64,000 nucleotides of DNA. Origin: Heterohyrax brucei. Taxonomy: Eukaryota; Chordata; Mammalia; Hyracoidea; Procaviidae. Both the position numbers and the translations under genes were made by a program. The stretch lies in assembly GCA_028571685.1 (NCBI GenBank), contig CM053146.1:64761431-64825430 (forward strand), in the 5' to 3' direction. The notes under the pieces were generated by a model that saw only the letters and a program-made list of their open reading frames with translations, was not told where the DNA came from and searched no databases. Positions 23,201 through 38,200 of this stretch are shown here, piece by piece. Numbering within the stretch: the stretch's first letter is position 1; each line of letters begins with the position of its first letter.

Positions 23201-26200
23201 TTTCAGTTAAGTGTTTCACACATTAGTCGGAAATGGAAAACTGCAACAACTGAGAAAGGGTAAAACAGTTAATCATTGGAAAATGATAAACTGACAAGAG
23301 AAAGAGTGATTCATCTCAGAGGATTCAAGAGGCATGACTAAGACTGAAGAGCTGGGTGAGATTAGGATTTAAAAAAATTGGAAAGCTTCCTGGCAGGAAT
23401 AAAACATAAAAATGGTACAAATATGAGGATGGGCATACACTATACATAGGATAGTTACAATATCAGTCTGATAAGTTGCTCAGTAAAAAAAAGATGTTTA
23501 CTGAGCAAGATGGGGGAGAAAATACGGTCTTGGAGAAGGCCTTGAATTTTAGAATAGTGACTGTTTTTAAAAAAAATCTCAAATGTGTAAATGGATTCAA
23601 GACAGTTGATGACTGATAATAAGGAGCCCATGAACACTGTTGATGAGAATGGTGGTTAAGGAAGTTATTTTAGCAGATGCAACTGAAATAAGTCATACAT
23701 TAGCAGAAGGCTTAAAGCAGAATGACAGTAATAAGTTTTCAGTTGTGAAAAATTTTAAATCAGTAAGTATTTTTAAACAGACATGGTTAAGGAATTAGGT
23801 AAGGTTGGAAGACATTGTTCCTTTCACCTGGAATGTCAAAACTCTACCCACGTAGACTCTCTTGTTTTATAAAAATCCTCTCCATCCTTCAATGACCAAG
23901 CAAATCCATCTCCTCCTCAAGTCATTTTTCAGTTATTTCTATTCTCAGAGGCATCTTTTGACTTACTCCCCAAATTTAAGTCTGCATCAAATAACCTAAG
24001 AGTTGTACACGTAAATGAATGACAACAAATCTCATACTGTGTCTCCAACTATAATTTACTCCTTGAAGTCAGAGACCAGGTCACTGAGGATCCTGTCATA
24101 TTCTTCCTCCATGTTTTCTAAAGAACCCCACATAGGACAGAATACAGAGTAGCACTCAAAAAAAAAAAAAAAATACAATTTCATGATTCCTACTAATGAA
24201 GCTACTGAGAAAAAGATGCTTACTGAGCAAATATGGGGAAAAATTATATTCTCTTCCCCCACAGTGGAAATCTTACATTAACATACTTACCCATTTCAAT
24301 TTTGCAAGCGATAATGCTGTGCTGGTGAAAATAAAGTCTTTGTTTAACAAAATTAAAAGTTTGAAAATCCCAGAGGCCATCAGTACTCAAGCCAGCAAAA
24401 AATGTGTCATTTTTTATATTTGGTCTCCCTGCTCGCCAGTTTGTATATGACAGCATGGTGTTATCAGACCACATGAGAGAATTATCTAGAGAAGAGATAT
24501 TATGACTATGTTTAGAGGTTAAATCATGACTTTAATTACAGTTACAAGGTTAACAGTAAATGATGCTTATTTTTCATCTTGAAAACGCAAATTATAAGCA
24601 CAAAAATTACAATATACCTTTAATCCTATCACCCTGCAATAACTTAACATTTTGTTATTTTTTTAAACCTAGCATTCATTTCTATTACATGTATCAACAT
24701 GTTTAATTGCAATGGAAATGAACAAACTGTTTAATCAGCCATCATTCACATATTATAAAACTAGGAATAGAAATTTTTTCTCTGGACTTAAATGGTACAC
24801 AGTTGTGCATATTTATGATCAATTCATTTTTGACATGGGTGCCGAGGCCACTGAATGGCAAAAGACTAGTCTTTTCAACAGATGGTACTAGGGCAACTGC
24901 ATATCCACATGGAAAATAATGAAGTTGAGCTTCTTCCTTACACTGTACACAAAAATTAACTCAAAATAGATCACAGACCTAAATGTAAGAGTTAAAACTA
25001 TAAAACTCTTATTTAAAAAACCATATGAGTCGATCTTCATTACCTTGGGTTAGGCAAAGTCTTTCTTGATATGCACAACTAACAAAACACAAATACATAG
25101 AATTTTATCAAAATTAAAATTTTTGTGCTGCAAATATCATCAAGAAAGTGGTAAAAGTTTTCAAAGCCATATATCTGACAAGAGACTTGTATCCAGAATA
25201 GATAAAAACTCTTACAACTGAACAACAAGAAAACAAATCATTTAAAAATGGGCAAAGGATGAGAATAGGTATTCCCACAAAGATGACATACAAATGATAA
25301 ATGAGCACATGAAAAGATACTCAAAATCATTAGCCACCAGGGAAATACAATGAAAGCCTCAGTGAGATGCCACTTCATAATCACTAAGAGGGCCCTATAA
25401 ACAAAAAGATGATAACAAGTGTTGGTGTGGATGTGGAGAAATTTGAACTCTTCATAGACTGCTATTAGTACAAGAAACGGTACAGTCATTTTGGAAAAGT
25501 CTGACAGTTCTTCAAAAGGTTAAGTAGACAGTTATCATGTGATACAGCAATTTTACTCTTAGATATATACCCCAAAGAAAACACAGACCTACATTAAAAA
25601 AAATTCAATATGAATATTCACAGCAGCTTTATTCATGATAGTCAAGATGTGAAAAAAAAAATGTGCATCAACAGATGGAAGGATTAACCAAATTTGGTTT
25701 ATCCGTGTAATGAAATATTATTCAGCCATAAAAATAATGAAGTACTGATACATGCTACAGCATGGATGATCCTCAGGAACCTTATGCTACGTGAAAGAAG
25801 TCAATTACTAAAGACCACAGGATGTATGATTCCACTTATGTGACATGTCTAGAATAGTAAACCCACAGAATGTAAATTAGTAGTTTCCAGGGAGTAGGGG
25901 CAGGGTATGAAGAGAATGGAAGAGATTGATTAACAGTATATTTCTTCTTTGGTTGTTTCTGGAATTAGATAGTGGTGATGGTTGCATAAGATGGTCAGTG
26001 TACTAAAAACTGTAAATTGTATACCTTAATATGGTTAAAATGGTAAATTTTGTTATGTGAAATTTCTTCTACTTTTAAAAGAGGAAATTTTGATTTTTTT
26101 ATTGTAATATTTTCAGGGGGGATGCCTTAAAGATGTAGAGCTCTGAATAGTTCAGATCTTATCTTTGAATTAAAATTGTGTGTGACACCCTAGCACTATC

Positions 26201-29200
26201 TTGTTTCACCAACTGAAATGCTGGCTGCCGTTAAGTCCACTTATTAAGCCCTGTATGGATAAATGTATGTTTTTTTAGTTTTTATGCCCACAGACTCATT
26301 TTCATTTTCCTAAATCTGGAATTTGTAGAATTTTTTCAGGACATCTCTAATTGAGGATCTCTCTAAATTGATCACTGTCCCATTAATACAATCTGTGCCT
26401 TTAAAAAAAATGTCATAAATTGTATCTTGCATTTAGTTCAAATTTCAACTATTCTATTCCATTGTCAGAACACGTATCTCATTTTTCTAATGAACATATG
26501 CTTACTATATGCACACCCAAACCAGTGCTATAAACCCAAAGATGCAACATTATTAGATGTACAATTGTATTTTTGCTCATTTCACAAACTCAATAGAGGT
26601 ATAAAGTATTGGAGATTTAAATGTGAAGGTGGTGATTTTCAGTTAGCACTGAGCTGCCAAGAGGGAGAGTAGAAACAGGAAATTATTTTCCACCATTAAA
26701 ATCTGAACTTGGTAGTAAAAGTATACCAACAGCAGAGTGATGATGACAAAAATTGTTTTGGTATTTATGTCAGTTACATTAAATGAAGAATTATGTTTTA
26801 TTATATTGATAAACACACCAGAAGTATCTTCTATACCATAAGAACTATATTTTATAGGTTGATAAGTAGGTTAAAACTAAGCATGAGTATAAACAGAGAA
26901 AATCAAGGGATATACAACTTACTTGCATAAGTTAAACCCAGTAATACCCAGGAAGCCATATAATTGAAGTGCAGAAGTTGCTCAAGAACAAAGTCATTCT
27001 CTTTTTCATCTCGAATACTCAGAACATGTGATTTCGGATCTGTCAAATAAAAAACAAGTCAGTACTTTTAGTAATTACCTATTCAAACAATTTAATTTGC
27101 TAGATAGTATTAAAATGTTTTATTCCCCCAGTTTAACACATTATAAAACTTAAAAGACAGTAGGAAATTAGAAAGACATGGAAATTAATAAAATCTCTTT
27201 GTACTAAAGTAAATAGGTTATAAAATTTTCAAATATTTGCATGATCAATTTGGTCTTACAGTATAGTGGAAAACTAGCTCAGTAAACAAAAATAAACTAA
27301 ACCCATTCCCATCACACTGATTCTGACTCACAGCGACCTTACGGGACAGAGTAGAATTACCCTATAGAGTTTCTCAGGAGTACCTGGTATATTTGAACTG
27401 CCAAACTTTAGGTTAGCAGCTGAACTCCTAACCACTGTGCCACCAGGATTTCCAGTAGCTGAGTAAAGATGTTAAAATACTTAGTTACTTCACTTCCCCA
27501 TTTAATGTCCATTTCCAGGGGGCACATACCCAACCCAGTGCTGTGGTGTTGATTCTAACACACAGTAACCCTATCAGACAGAGTACAACTGACCCATAGA
27601 GTTTCCAAGTCCATAAATCTTTACAGGAGCTGATTGCCACATCTTTGTCACTCAGTGGGGCTAGTGGGTTTGTGCTGCTGACCTTTCGGTTAGCAGCCGC
27701 ATGGTTAAATCAGTGCCCCACCAGAGCTCCTTAGTTGGTATGATTCACCTATGTTGAGGATATATTGTCAGAAGCTCCTTGATAATAACAGAGTCTCTTA
27801 GATGGGCTAAAAGACAGATCTTCCTTTTCCTTAACGGTCACTCTTACATATATAAAAGAAAAGTTAAAAAAGTTTAATATTTTCTAAAGTACATTCACCA
27901 GGAAATTAACAGGTGTTTCCTTAGAAAAGCATTTCATAACATAGTTTTAAATATAGTTAAACGATTTCATTTATGCCAGTACTTCTTGAAGTCTTTAATA
28001 TGTGAAGGTACATGTGATAATATCCAACAGGAGGCTCTGGTGTGCAGCATTTCCCAAATTTATTCTTTCTCTCAGCATTTTTTTTTTTTTTTTTTTTTTG
28101 AGAACATCTTTCAAGACTAGCCACCTACAGAGCACATTTTGGGGGAAAATGGTTTGATGTTTTCTACAGGAACTTTCCACAAGTTTCACAGCTGAAACCC
28201 TCGTGGCATAGTCGTTAAGTGCTATGTCTCCTAACCAAAAGGTAGGCAGTTCAAATCTTTCAGGTGCTCCTTGGAAACTCTACGGGGCAGTTCTACTCTG
28301 TCCTAGAGGGTCGCTATGGGTCGGAAATGACTCAACAGCAGTAGGTTTGGTGTTTTCAGTCACTTAACTCATATTCTTCAGTCCTCTAACTTTCCATAAA
28401 TTGGTAGTAGAGCTAAAGACTTAATTACATTAAAAAGTTTTAGAAAGAATACTTCATAGAAGGTATTGTGTACCTTCCTCCGGAGACGCATGATGTCTGC
28501 TTTCTCTCTTTCTCTGATGTTATGCCCACACGGTCCATTATTTCATTAACCAAAACCAAACCCACTTTTGCTGAGTTAATTCCAACTCATAGCAACTCTA
28601 TAGTCAGAGTAGAACTGCCCCATAAATTTTCTAAGGAGCACCTGGCAGAGTTGAGCTGCCCACCTTCTGGTTAGCCGTCATAGCAGCCCTGGTGGTATAG
28701 TGGCTAAGTGGTCCTTGGAAACTCGATGTGGCGGTTCTGCTCTGTCCAATAGGGTCACTGTAAGTCAGAATTGACTTGATGGCAGTGGGTTTGACTTTTT
28801 TGGTTTGGTAGTCTTTATGGGAGATTGCCAGCTCTTTTCTCCTGGAAAACCACTGGGTGGGTTTGAACCACTAACCTTTTGGCTGGCAGCTGAGCACTTA
28901 ACCATCACACCACCAGGACTCATTTGCTATAACCCTAAAACCAATAACCAAATGTGTTGCTGTTGAGTCAATTCCAACTCACAGCAACCGTCTAAGAGTA
29001 AAGCTGCACCACAGGGTTTCCAAGAAGTGGATGGAGTATTTGAACTGCTGACATTTTGGTTAGTAGCCAAGTTCTTAACCACTGTGCTACCAGGGATCCA
29101 GAGAGAGAAAGACACAAGCTTAGTAATCTTTAATAACCTCTTAACTTTCTGGTATGATAAGATGCCCAGGTTCATCCTGTGAAATGTGTATTTGCCATCA

Positions 29201-32200
29201 GTATAGCTGTTTCTTGGAAACTTATCTCAGCTTTTGACCACCCAAAGTAACCTATTTTTACTTTACTCACAATCTAGCTTGACTTGTCACCCAGGTCTCA
29301 GTTTTCTGGAGCCATTTATCTTATTTTTTCAGTAGAACCCATCTTGTTTACACAGATGAAGGCAAACCAGTGCTCTAATGGATGGATAAAGAAAGAGGCT
29401 ACCCCTGTATTTTCCATCTTAACTAATCACAAGTGTGAATAATTTGCAGTTGATAAAGTAGAAATTACAAGATGAGTACTTTTGAAATCATAGTGATATG
29501 CCAGTTAGAATTTTTTTTTAAAAATGGGCATGCCATGGAAGTATAATGTACTTACTCAGTTTCTGGCACTGAGCTTGGAGTTCATCTTGTGTTCCTGGCA
29601 TATGTTGATTCTTTGCTATCATGAAATTGTAGCAACAGTTTTGAAATGGTATCCATGGAGTATTGAGAACAGGAGATGGACACTTAACATTTTTGATTGG
29701 TTTGATTTCTTTTTCAGTCTCGTCTAAAAAAATGAGTTAGTGGTATGAATCTTAATGTCAGATAATAAATGTTAAATCCTATTCATAGTCATTAGAGTTT
29801 GATTTGTAGGCAGTATTCAGGAAGCCGAGAAATAATGGCCAGTGATGCTTGTTCTGTCTGTTTATACTTAAATATAGTGTTACCTTTTAGTGTTAAAACT
29901 GGCTTTCTGCAGGAAGGAAATTAATTGATGCAATTTTCTTACCCCTGCTATGGAGTACAAGAATATAAAAAAAATTAAGGTGGTATTACGTTAAATGCAG
30001 TTTCTTTCTTTCTGCTGACCAAATGTCAAATACAAATGGCCGTCTCAGAGAAACTATATGAACATATTAATAACAGACACTTAACTATAATTTTGAGAAT
30101 CCATTTTCAGGTGCTGGTAACAGACATCTTTAATTTTAAAGGAATATTTTCATGAAATACTTGATGCATTCAATAAATTACTACTTTAACAAAGCAAACA
30201 GAAATGTTATCTAAACTGTGGCATATAGAAAATCTGATTATGGTGTGTTTGCTTTATGAGAAGGCCATGCATTAAAGTAGATGTAAGTATAGACATGGGC
30301 TAGTCATAACAAATCAGACTGATTTAATACGTAGTAGAGACCAGGATCTCTCCAGCTCTCAACTCCCTTTCTCTACAAAGGGCAGTCCTTTTCTTCTGTC
30401 TAACATCCACCCAACCGAGTTATTTCTGCCACCTTGTGGAGTAGTGTTCTGTTTCTACTACAAACCTGCACTAGCAACCAAAAAAAAACATTTCCCTTTG
30501 ACAGGACGAGAGATGGCACGTCTGATTCAAGTTGAGTCCATTAGATCATAAGAATTTGAAAATTAGAATTCGGAGATAGTCAATTCATCTCTAATTGAGG
30601 CTATAAACCGAAAGCTTCAGAGCTGCCACATTCCATCTTGGGCAGAGAGAAGTAGAAAGTATATAAAGAGAAAAGTGCCTATCCACAGACAGAAACAGAA
30701 ATGGTATGTGGAAGAGAGTGTAATCACCGGGTTCCTGATCCTCATTCAGTTCCTAATGCTCATTCCCCGTGAGGCTCAGTTTTATCCCCGTTTGAGAGCT
30801 TCTAAATTCCCCTGCTAACTTAAGCTGGTTTGATTTGGTTGCTGCTGTTACTTGGAACCAGATAAATCTTAACAATGGTCCAAAATAAATGTTAGCTGTC
30901 AATGATAAGCATGATAAAAGAATTCCCACAAATACCAGTTTTTTGTAAGGGCAGAAATACAGTATATACACATATATAAAATAAAGCCGAGTAACAAGGA
31001 ATCTTAAAATGAAGATGTCAGTTGTCAGCTGACTTAAAACCCAAAGTAAAACACATCTAATACAACAAATTAATGACAAAAACATTAGTATAAAGTAATT
31101 CTACTTGAATAAAATAACATGATTATAATTTCTCCATTATTCTAAAACCATATTGTACAAAATCATTCCCTAAAAAACTACCACCAAGATTACCCAAATT
31201 TAAGAACGAATGTATTTAAAATCAGCATACTTCCTGAATAGTAACAAATAGCTCCTGGCTGATTATCATTGCAATTAGTTGTTTTCCAGAATCCATCAGT
31301 GTCTAATATTACACAGTCTTCAAGTTGCTTGTTACTTTCAGCCCAGCGACTAAATTGAAAACGTTTTCCATCCGACCAACCATAGTTGAATCCATCCTGT
31401 AAGCAGCAAAAATACATTTCAAATGATAACGCTTCCTGTTATGCCGGTGGTGTTATTTTGACCCTCATGATCAATCCAATAGGCTCCTGAGTGGCACAAA
31501 TGTTTTGCATATGACCCCTAACCTAACCGTTCGCATTCGGAACCCAGTCAGTGGCACCATGAAAGAAAGGCCTGATGGTCTGCTTCCATAAAGATTACAG
31601 CCCAGACAACTGTGTAGAGCACAGTGCTGTTCTGTAACACACGGAGTTGCCATGAATCGGAATCAACATGATGCCCTGGGGTCAATTTAATGACTTTTAA
31701 TTTAATATTTAGCATACTTGTATAGCATTAACGATGTGCCAGGCACTGTTCTAAGTGCTTTACAATGATTAACTTATTTAATCTTCATAACAGCCACAGG
31801 AGAGAGATACTATTATTATGTCCATTTTACAGATTCAGAAACTAAAGCTATGTTAGCATGCACAACATCACACAGCAGTGCTGGCATTTTATACAGACAG
31901 TCAGACCCTAGAACCCATGTTCATAACCACTATGCTACGATCCTCACCCAAAGAGCCCACTGTCGAGTTGGGTCCCACTCACAGTGACCTTAGAGGTCAC
32001 AGTAGAACTGCCCATAGGATTTCCAAGAAGTTTATAGTGGATTTGAACTGCTGATCCTGAACTCTTAACCATCATGTCACCAGGGTTTCAAGCTAACACA
32101 TACAGGGAACTAGATAAATGTGTTTCCCTGCCTCTTTACTCCTCAGGCCTTAGGAATTGAACACCGCTCTGCTCACACTTGTCTTCAGGGCAAAACTTCC

Positions 32201-35200
32201 TCAGTTATTATATTCTGTTGTGCTATCAGTGTGTATGAATATCTGTCTTTACGTCCTGAGCAGGACCTAATCTCCACTTATCTGGCGACAGGCCTTACAG
32301 AGTAGGTTCAGAAGTCAGGGGATGGAGTGAGACACACAGGCCTGTCTGGGCTCCCTGGGGGTGCTGCCAGAGCAGCAGGCCCATGCAGTGACTCTGGCCT
32401 GACTGACCCATGGAGTTAAGCTTCCCTTAAGCACAAGGCAATTCTGTGTCATTGGCTTACTTGGAATACTGAGTAAAGGCCATAATACATAGTCTTCTCA
32501 GTGGACCACAAACAGCAAACATGCTCAAGCCAAATGGCCACCAGCTGCTTCATCCTGAACCACGCTCAGCCAGAACTCCTGTTACAACCTTCTTACCAGT
32601 GATTCCCTAAGCCACCACATTCCCAAATAACTAGCCATTTGACCAGGTGACCTTGCCCGTACTCTCATTCAGTATTGCCCAAGCTTTCTTCCCCTTCGCT
32701 GTACTCTTGCCGATCTCTGTCACTGGAGCTTTTGAACTTCCATTCCATCACAGATAAATCACCTCACACCTTCTATCTCTTTAAAAAAATACTAAATCTC
32801 TTTATTAATATTATAAAAATATTGTTACTAAATTCCTGACTTTATTTGATCCTAATGAAAAGATACTTTTTCCAAAAAATAATTTCTTTTCAGCACCCAT
32901 AAGGGAAGAGTGTATATTCTTCCATTCCTCAGATACCACAGGGTTATGGGGGTCAAGGGGTACAGGTATTTCCGTCTCTTCCAGTCATTTCCTTTGAGGT
33001 TTACACCCTTCTTATCACTGCTGACTCCCAGACTCCTCTGACATTCACTGGCGACTTGATGTCTTGCTTCTCCCTAATATTCAGAGAGAGGCCCAGTGTC
33101 TTCAGCTCTGTCATCATTGGCTCAGGGACACTTAGGCTCCTGTGGTGACTCCCCCAGCCAGGCCTCCCTAACTTGCTTAACTTCTCTGCATGCTCACTGC
33201 TAAGGACTGGAGTGATCCACTGTCACAGGTACATTATAGACCTTATATAACCTGGAACCACTGCTCCTCAGACACTGTAAACATGCCAACATCATTTCCT
33301 GTATGAGTTTCTACAAGAAACTCTAACTAGTTTCCCTGTCTCCCGACTGCTCCCTTCCTCCTTCACTGTTTGTCCAGAATAATTTCTATTCAGCAAAAAT
33401 CTGGTATTGTTACAACCTCATTAAAAGTCTTTCAGTATCCTCTCAGTGCTTTTACTGTTAACTTTTATTTATTTATACTTTGTCACAGTCTGTTGCCTTA
33501 ATGCAGCTTGTGAAGATATGGAAAACCTGTAGTGGTTAAGTGTTACGTTTGTTAACCAAAAGGTTGGCAGTTCAAATCCACCAGGTGCTCCCTGGAAGCT
33601 CTATGGTGCAATTCTGCTCTGACCTATACGGTTGCTATGAGTTGGAATCAACTTGATGTCAATGGTTTTGGGTTATGAAGATATAGAATAAATATCTACA
33701 CAGAATATACTAAGATTAAAAATGAGAATCATTAAGTGGCAAAAAAACTTAGAAGAGAGTAGCTTCCCAATATTATCTTAAAGTAGATAAATAACTTGAA
33801 AGGCATATATCCAAAATATTATACCATATTTATCCCTAGGCACTAGGGTTACAGGTGGCTTTAATTTTTTTCTTTTAATTTGCTACACTTCATGAATTTT
33901 CCAGAATGACAGTATTTCAGTATCTTCTCAGTGCTTTTACTGTTAACTTTTATTTATTTATACTTTGTCACAGTCTGTTGACTTAGGGCAGCTTGTGAAG
34001 ATATGGAAAACCTGGTGATGTAGTGGTTAAGTGCTATGTCTGTTAGCCAAAATGTTAACATGTTTCAAAAGGTCTCTGGTGAAAGGGCATGATCTTGGAG
34101 GTAAGTTTTAGAATATTCAGAGGTTCAGAGAGACTATTTTTCAAGAAATTGCTAAATATGATTTCTTTTAACTGAACTGTTAGACACTGGTAGTAAGCAC
34201 CTCAACTTTTCTCAGAGATAATATTTACTTGTGAATCTATGTGAAGTTCTTTCATTCATCATCCAGTTCATTTCTGGGTTTGTGCTAGGATGAAATTCTG
34301 TTCAAGAACATTTTCTCCATACCTCTTGGTCTAGTGGGGGTTATCATAAAAGTTATGCGTGATAGATAGAGTTGACTTCATGACAGAATGGCTTCCTTTC
34401 TCCTAGGCTGCCCATTACTCATGCTTTGAGACTGGGTTAGGAATATCAAGCTAAGTCACATTTACCTAACTGGGACTGTACCCATTGTTACAGCACGACT
34501 GCAGGGGGCAGTCTATGTTAATAGTCAGTAGTACCCCGCCCCACCCCCAACCATATAATGTGTGTATTCTTGTGAACTGGCCCTGTATCTTACCCTTCAG
34601 AGCATCTCAATAGAGCAGAACATCAAACTGTTACACAGAAGTCTCAAAAATGTAGTAGAACAGCCTGCCCAGCTGCTGTTTTTGTTATTAGTTGCTGTTG
34701 AGTCTATTCTGACTCATGGCAACCCCACGTGTGCAGAGTAGAACTGCTCTGTAGTGCTCTCAAGGGTGTGACCTTTCAGAAGCAGATTGTTGGCCTGTCT
34801 TCTTGGGTATCTCCGAGTGGGTTTGAACTGCCAATGTTTTTGTTGGTAGTTGAGTGCTTAACTGCTTGTAGCATGTAGGGTCTCCACAAAAAGGAATACT
34901 GAAGTGTTCCAAAAAAAATTACCTAGTCAATTATACTCAAAGCTTCAGTAGCATAAATATTCTTGTTCATGTTATCTAATTAGTGCTAAAGAATTAATAA
35001 GAGGATAAGCATTCTTTGCCAAGTTATGAGATGAATAATAACTACCAGAGACATCTGTCTAGGATCAGGGTTTCAAATGTGGTGAAACACTATTTTAATC
35101 CCTTTTCGGAGCAGCTTAATTTCATTCTGCTCATTCTGAAAAGGATGAAAGGGGCTCTTCAACACCATCCACAGTGCTTCCTATCCTCCAGCCTCATCTG

Positions 35201-38200
35201 ATTTTGTAATTCTCTCTTTCTTCTCATTTGTTTATTGGCTGAAGATATATACCAGCTCAGCCTTCCATTAGAATAAATAAAAAGAATTGCTCAAATACAT
35301 AGGTCCACCACAACTTTTTCATCATCTAAAAAGTAAAGCAATGGATCTTTCAGTAGTGGAAAGATAACTGCTACTAAAATCCACATACCCCGTGAAATGT
35401 ACTTACACTCACAAGATTTTAAGATTTCCAGTTTCTTATATTCTCGTGAAGGAGGCTAACCAATCACAATGAAAAATGTCACACTTCATCACCCAGTGCT
35501 GTAGGGTGGGACTGAAAACTTACATCTTCACTGGAGAGTCCAATCCATAAAGAAGACTTTTGAAGGACAGCCTGCACCGTCAGAAATGCCTGCTGGTAGG
35601 GATCTGTGATGCTCACAAGATGCATGTTGTATTTTAGACATTCCTTCAGTGCATCATACCAGGTCAGACTCTTCAGAATTATCTTATATAGATGGTTCAG
35701 ATATTTTACAGTTTCGGAAGAATTCTGCAAGGTCGGTTTGCTTTCAATTTCTGTATGTTAAAGTAAAATAAACAACAACAAAAATAAGCCTTATTCTGCA
35801 AATTTGGGGATTTTTTTTTCAAATTTCTCCCCATACTAATCTACTTTAGATATTTATCTATCTATATATTCACTCGTTTTAGATCTTAGCTGAGAGAACA
35901 AGGATATTGTGTAAAATACCTAAGCCTCAATATTTGTCTTCTAAAATTAGAGCAAAATTCTACTTAATTAATCTGGTTTGGGAAGGAAAACAACCATAAA
36001 TAAAAATAGCCTGCTATATCAAACACACTGCTACAGAGTGACCATTTAGTGGATGCACTTTATGGTTCTACGCATCTATAGGATATAAACCTGCTGACAT
36101 CTGGCTGGAGGAAGGGGAGTAGGTGGGGAGGAGGGGAAAGGAGACTGTTGGGAGGATGAGACATGTATGGAGCAGAGAGGAATAGTGTGCTGTCACCGGA
36201 CAGGGAGAGCAGTGGAAGCTGCATATAGGTGGGCATGTAAATTTACATGGGAATGTATATTTTTACTCAGTCATAAAAAAAAAAAAAAACCACTGCTATC
36301 AAGTGTATTCCACTCACAGGAACTCTATAGGACAGAATATAACTGCCCCATAGTGCTTCCAAGGCTATAAATATTTAAGAAAGCAGATTAGGACATCTTT
36401 CTCTCTGGTGGGTTTGAAACCCTGACTTTTGGTTAACAGCTGAGAACCTTAACTACTGTACCACTAGGCCTCACTCAGCCTGCCATAACATTACAATTTT
36501 AGGTTGATACTAGACATGTCCTTTGTTTCAACTGTTTCTAAAAATGAAGGTATTAGGTGTCTCCTTACACAGCTGACATCTGGGAGGGCTAACACGAAAA
36601 ATGAGTTAAATCACCCGTAAGAATGTATATGTGAATCACTGATTTACAGCACTTCTCCATAAGGCAGCTACTAAAAACTGTAGGACAAACGGGCAAATAC
36701 TAATTTAGCAAAAAAAAAAAAGTCTTCAAAAGTACTTGGAACACTCAGATGCTGGAATTATAGTTCTAAAACTTACATATACAAGCATACATGTGTATAT
36801 ACGGAGTCCCAGTGATACAGTGGTAAAGCCGTCGACCGCTAACTGAAAGGTTGGCAATTCAAAATAACCAGCTTCTCTGAGGGATAAAGATGTGGTAGTC
36901 TATTTCCACATATTTATAACCGTGGAAACCCTATGGGACCACTAGGAATCAGAATCAATAGCAGTGAGCAAGTGGGTATATGTACGTGTGTGTGTGTATG
37001 ACATGTGTATGTGTATATATGACTGTTGGGTACAGGTCATTGATCTGCAAAAAATTTTCTTCTGTTCATTGTTCTAAATATATTCTAGGCTTCAGAATCC
37101 TCTACATCTTCGTATATATGTCTTCCCATTGATAATTACTGAATCCTCACTGATTAACTATTACCATCTCTGTGCAGCCCACAGTTGTCCCCCTATCCAG
37201 ATGTGGTCTTCTGCTCTTCAGAACTTTCAAAGCATATATCTACTGACAGTGAGGGTTGCCTCATGTCTTACAGTGATGTCTGTAATGGTTTCATCTCATT
37301 TACCGACCTCCTTAAGGACTGTATGCTGTATACCATTCTATTCCCCTCAAGCACTTAACGTCGTTTATTGTACATTTGTGGGACTCAGTTAGACCTACTT
37401 GAATAATTGTTGACTTGTTTACAGGGTTGGAGTAAGGAGTTCAAGCCTTAACAGAATGGTCATTCCTTCATAATCAGAAGTACTTTGCCCCCAAATGTCA
37501 CTGTAAGCCCTTGGAAACCCACTCAGTTAAGCATTTTCCTAGTTACAGCCATTCTAAGGCTACTAAAAGCTTTCAAAACCCTTACTTGTTTTTAGAATTC
37601 TACTATGTAAAAACTTTGGTGTGACATATTTTTAAAATTAAAATCAACTGAATTTTTTTTATTTACTTGGAATATCTAAGTTTCTTATTAAATAATGTAT
37701 GTTTCTTAATTTGTTAAAAAATCATCATGATCCATGAAAAATAACTTAATACTTAAAAAAATCATTTGGAAGTATGAATCACTCCTATTTTAAAGTAAGT
37801 ATCTTACTTTAACTTGTATTATAGGAAGGGATAGCAATCTGTTTATAACACTTCCCTATTTTTAAAACTGTGGTTTAGACAATAGTTTACACAGTGAATT
37901 AGTTTCTTACTAATATGTATATAAGTAAGTAAATTAATATGTATAGTATATGTAATAAGTAATAAGTAATAATAATATGTATAGTATAGTAAATTAATAC
38001 GTATATTGTTTTCTGACATTGGTTGCCAATCCCACAACAAGTCAACACTCTCCCCTTTCCAACCCTGGGTTTCCCACTACAAACTCTCCTACCCCCTTCT
38101 TGCCCTTGCCACTGGACTGGTGTGCCCATTTAGGCTCATTTTGTTTCACGGGCCTGTCGAATCTTTGTCTGACAGATGAACCGAAGGAATGACTTCAGTA

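Larger units (their letters stand above)
27040..29555 (-). other. LY75: LY75 intron inside CTLD8, ~2.5 kb, SINE-rich
   Basis: Seven AfroSINE copies or pieces and a T-run at 28,078-28,100. Unassigned single-copy DNA remains at 27,040-27,290, 27,735-28,077 and 29,100-29,555. Confidence 0.8.
31397..35523 (-). other. LY75: LY75 intron inside CTLD7, ~4.1 kb
   Basis: Five AfroSINE copies or pieces and a local direct duplication (33,431/33,916). 32,090-33,430 and 34,890-35,523 contain no recognised repeat. Confidence 0.8.
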
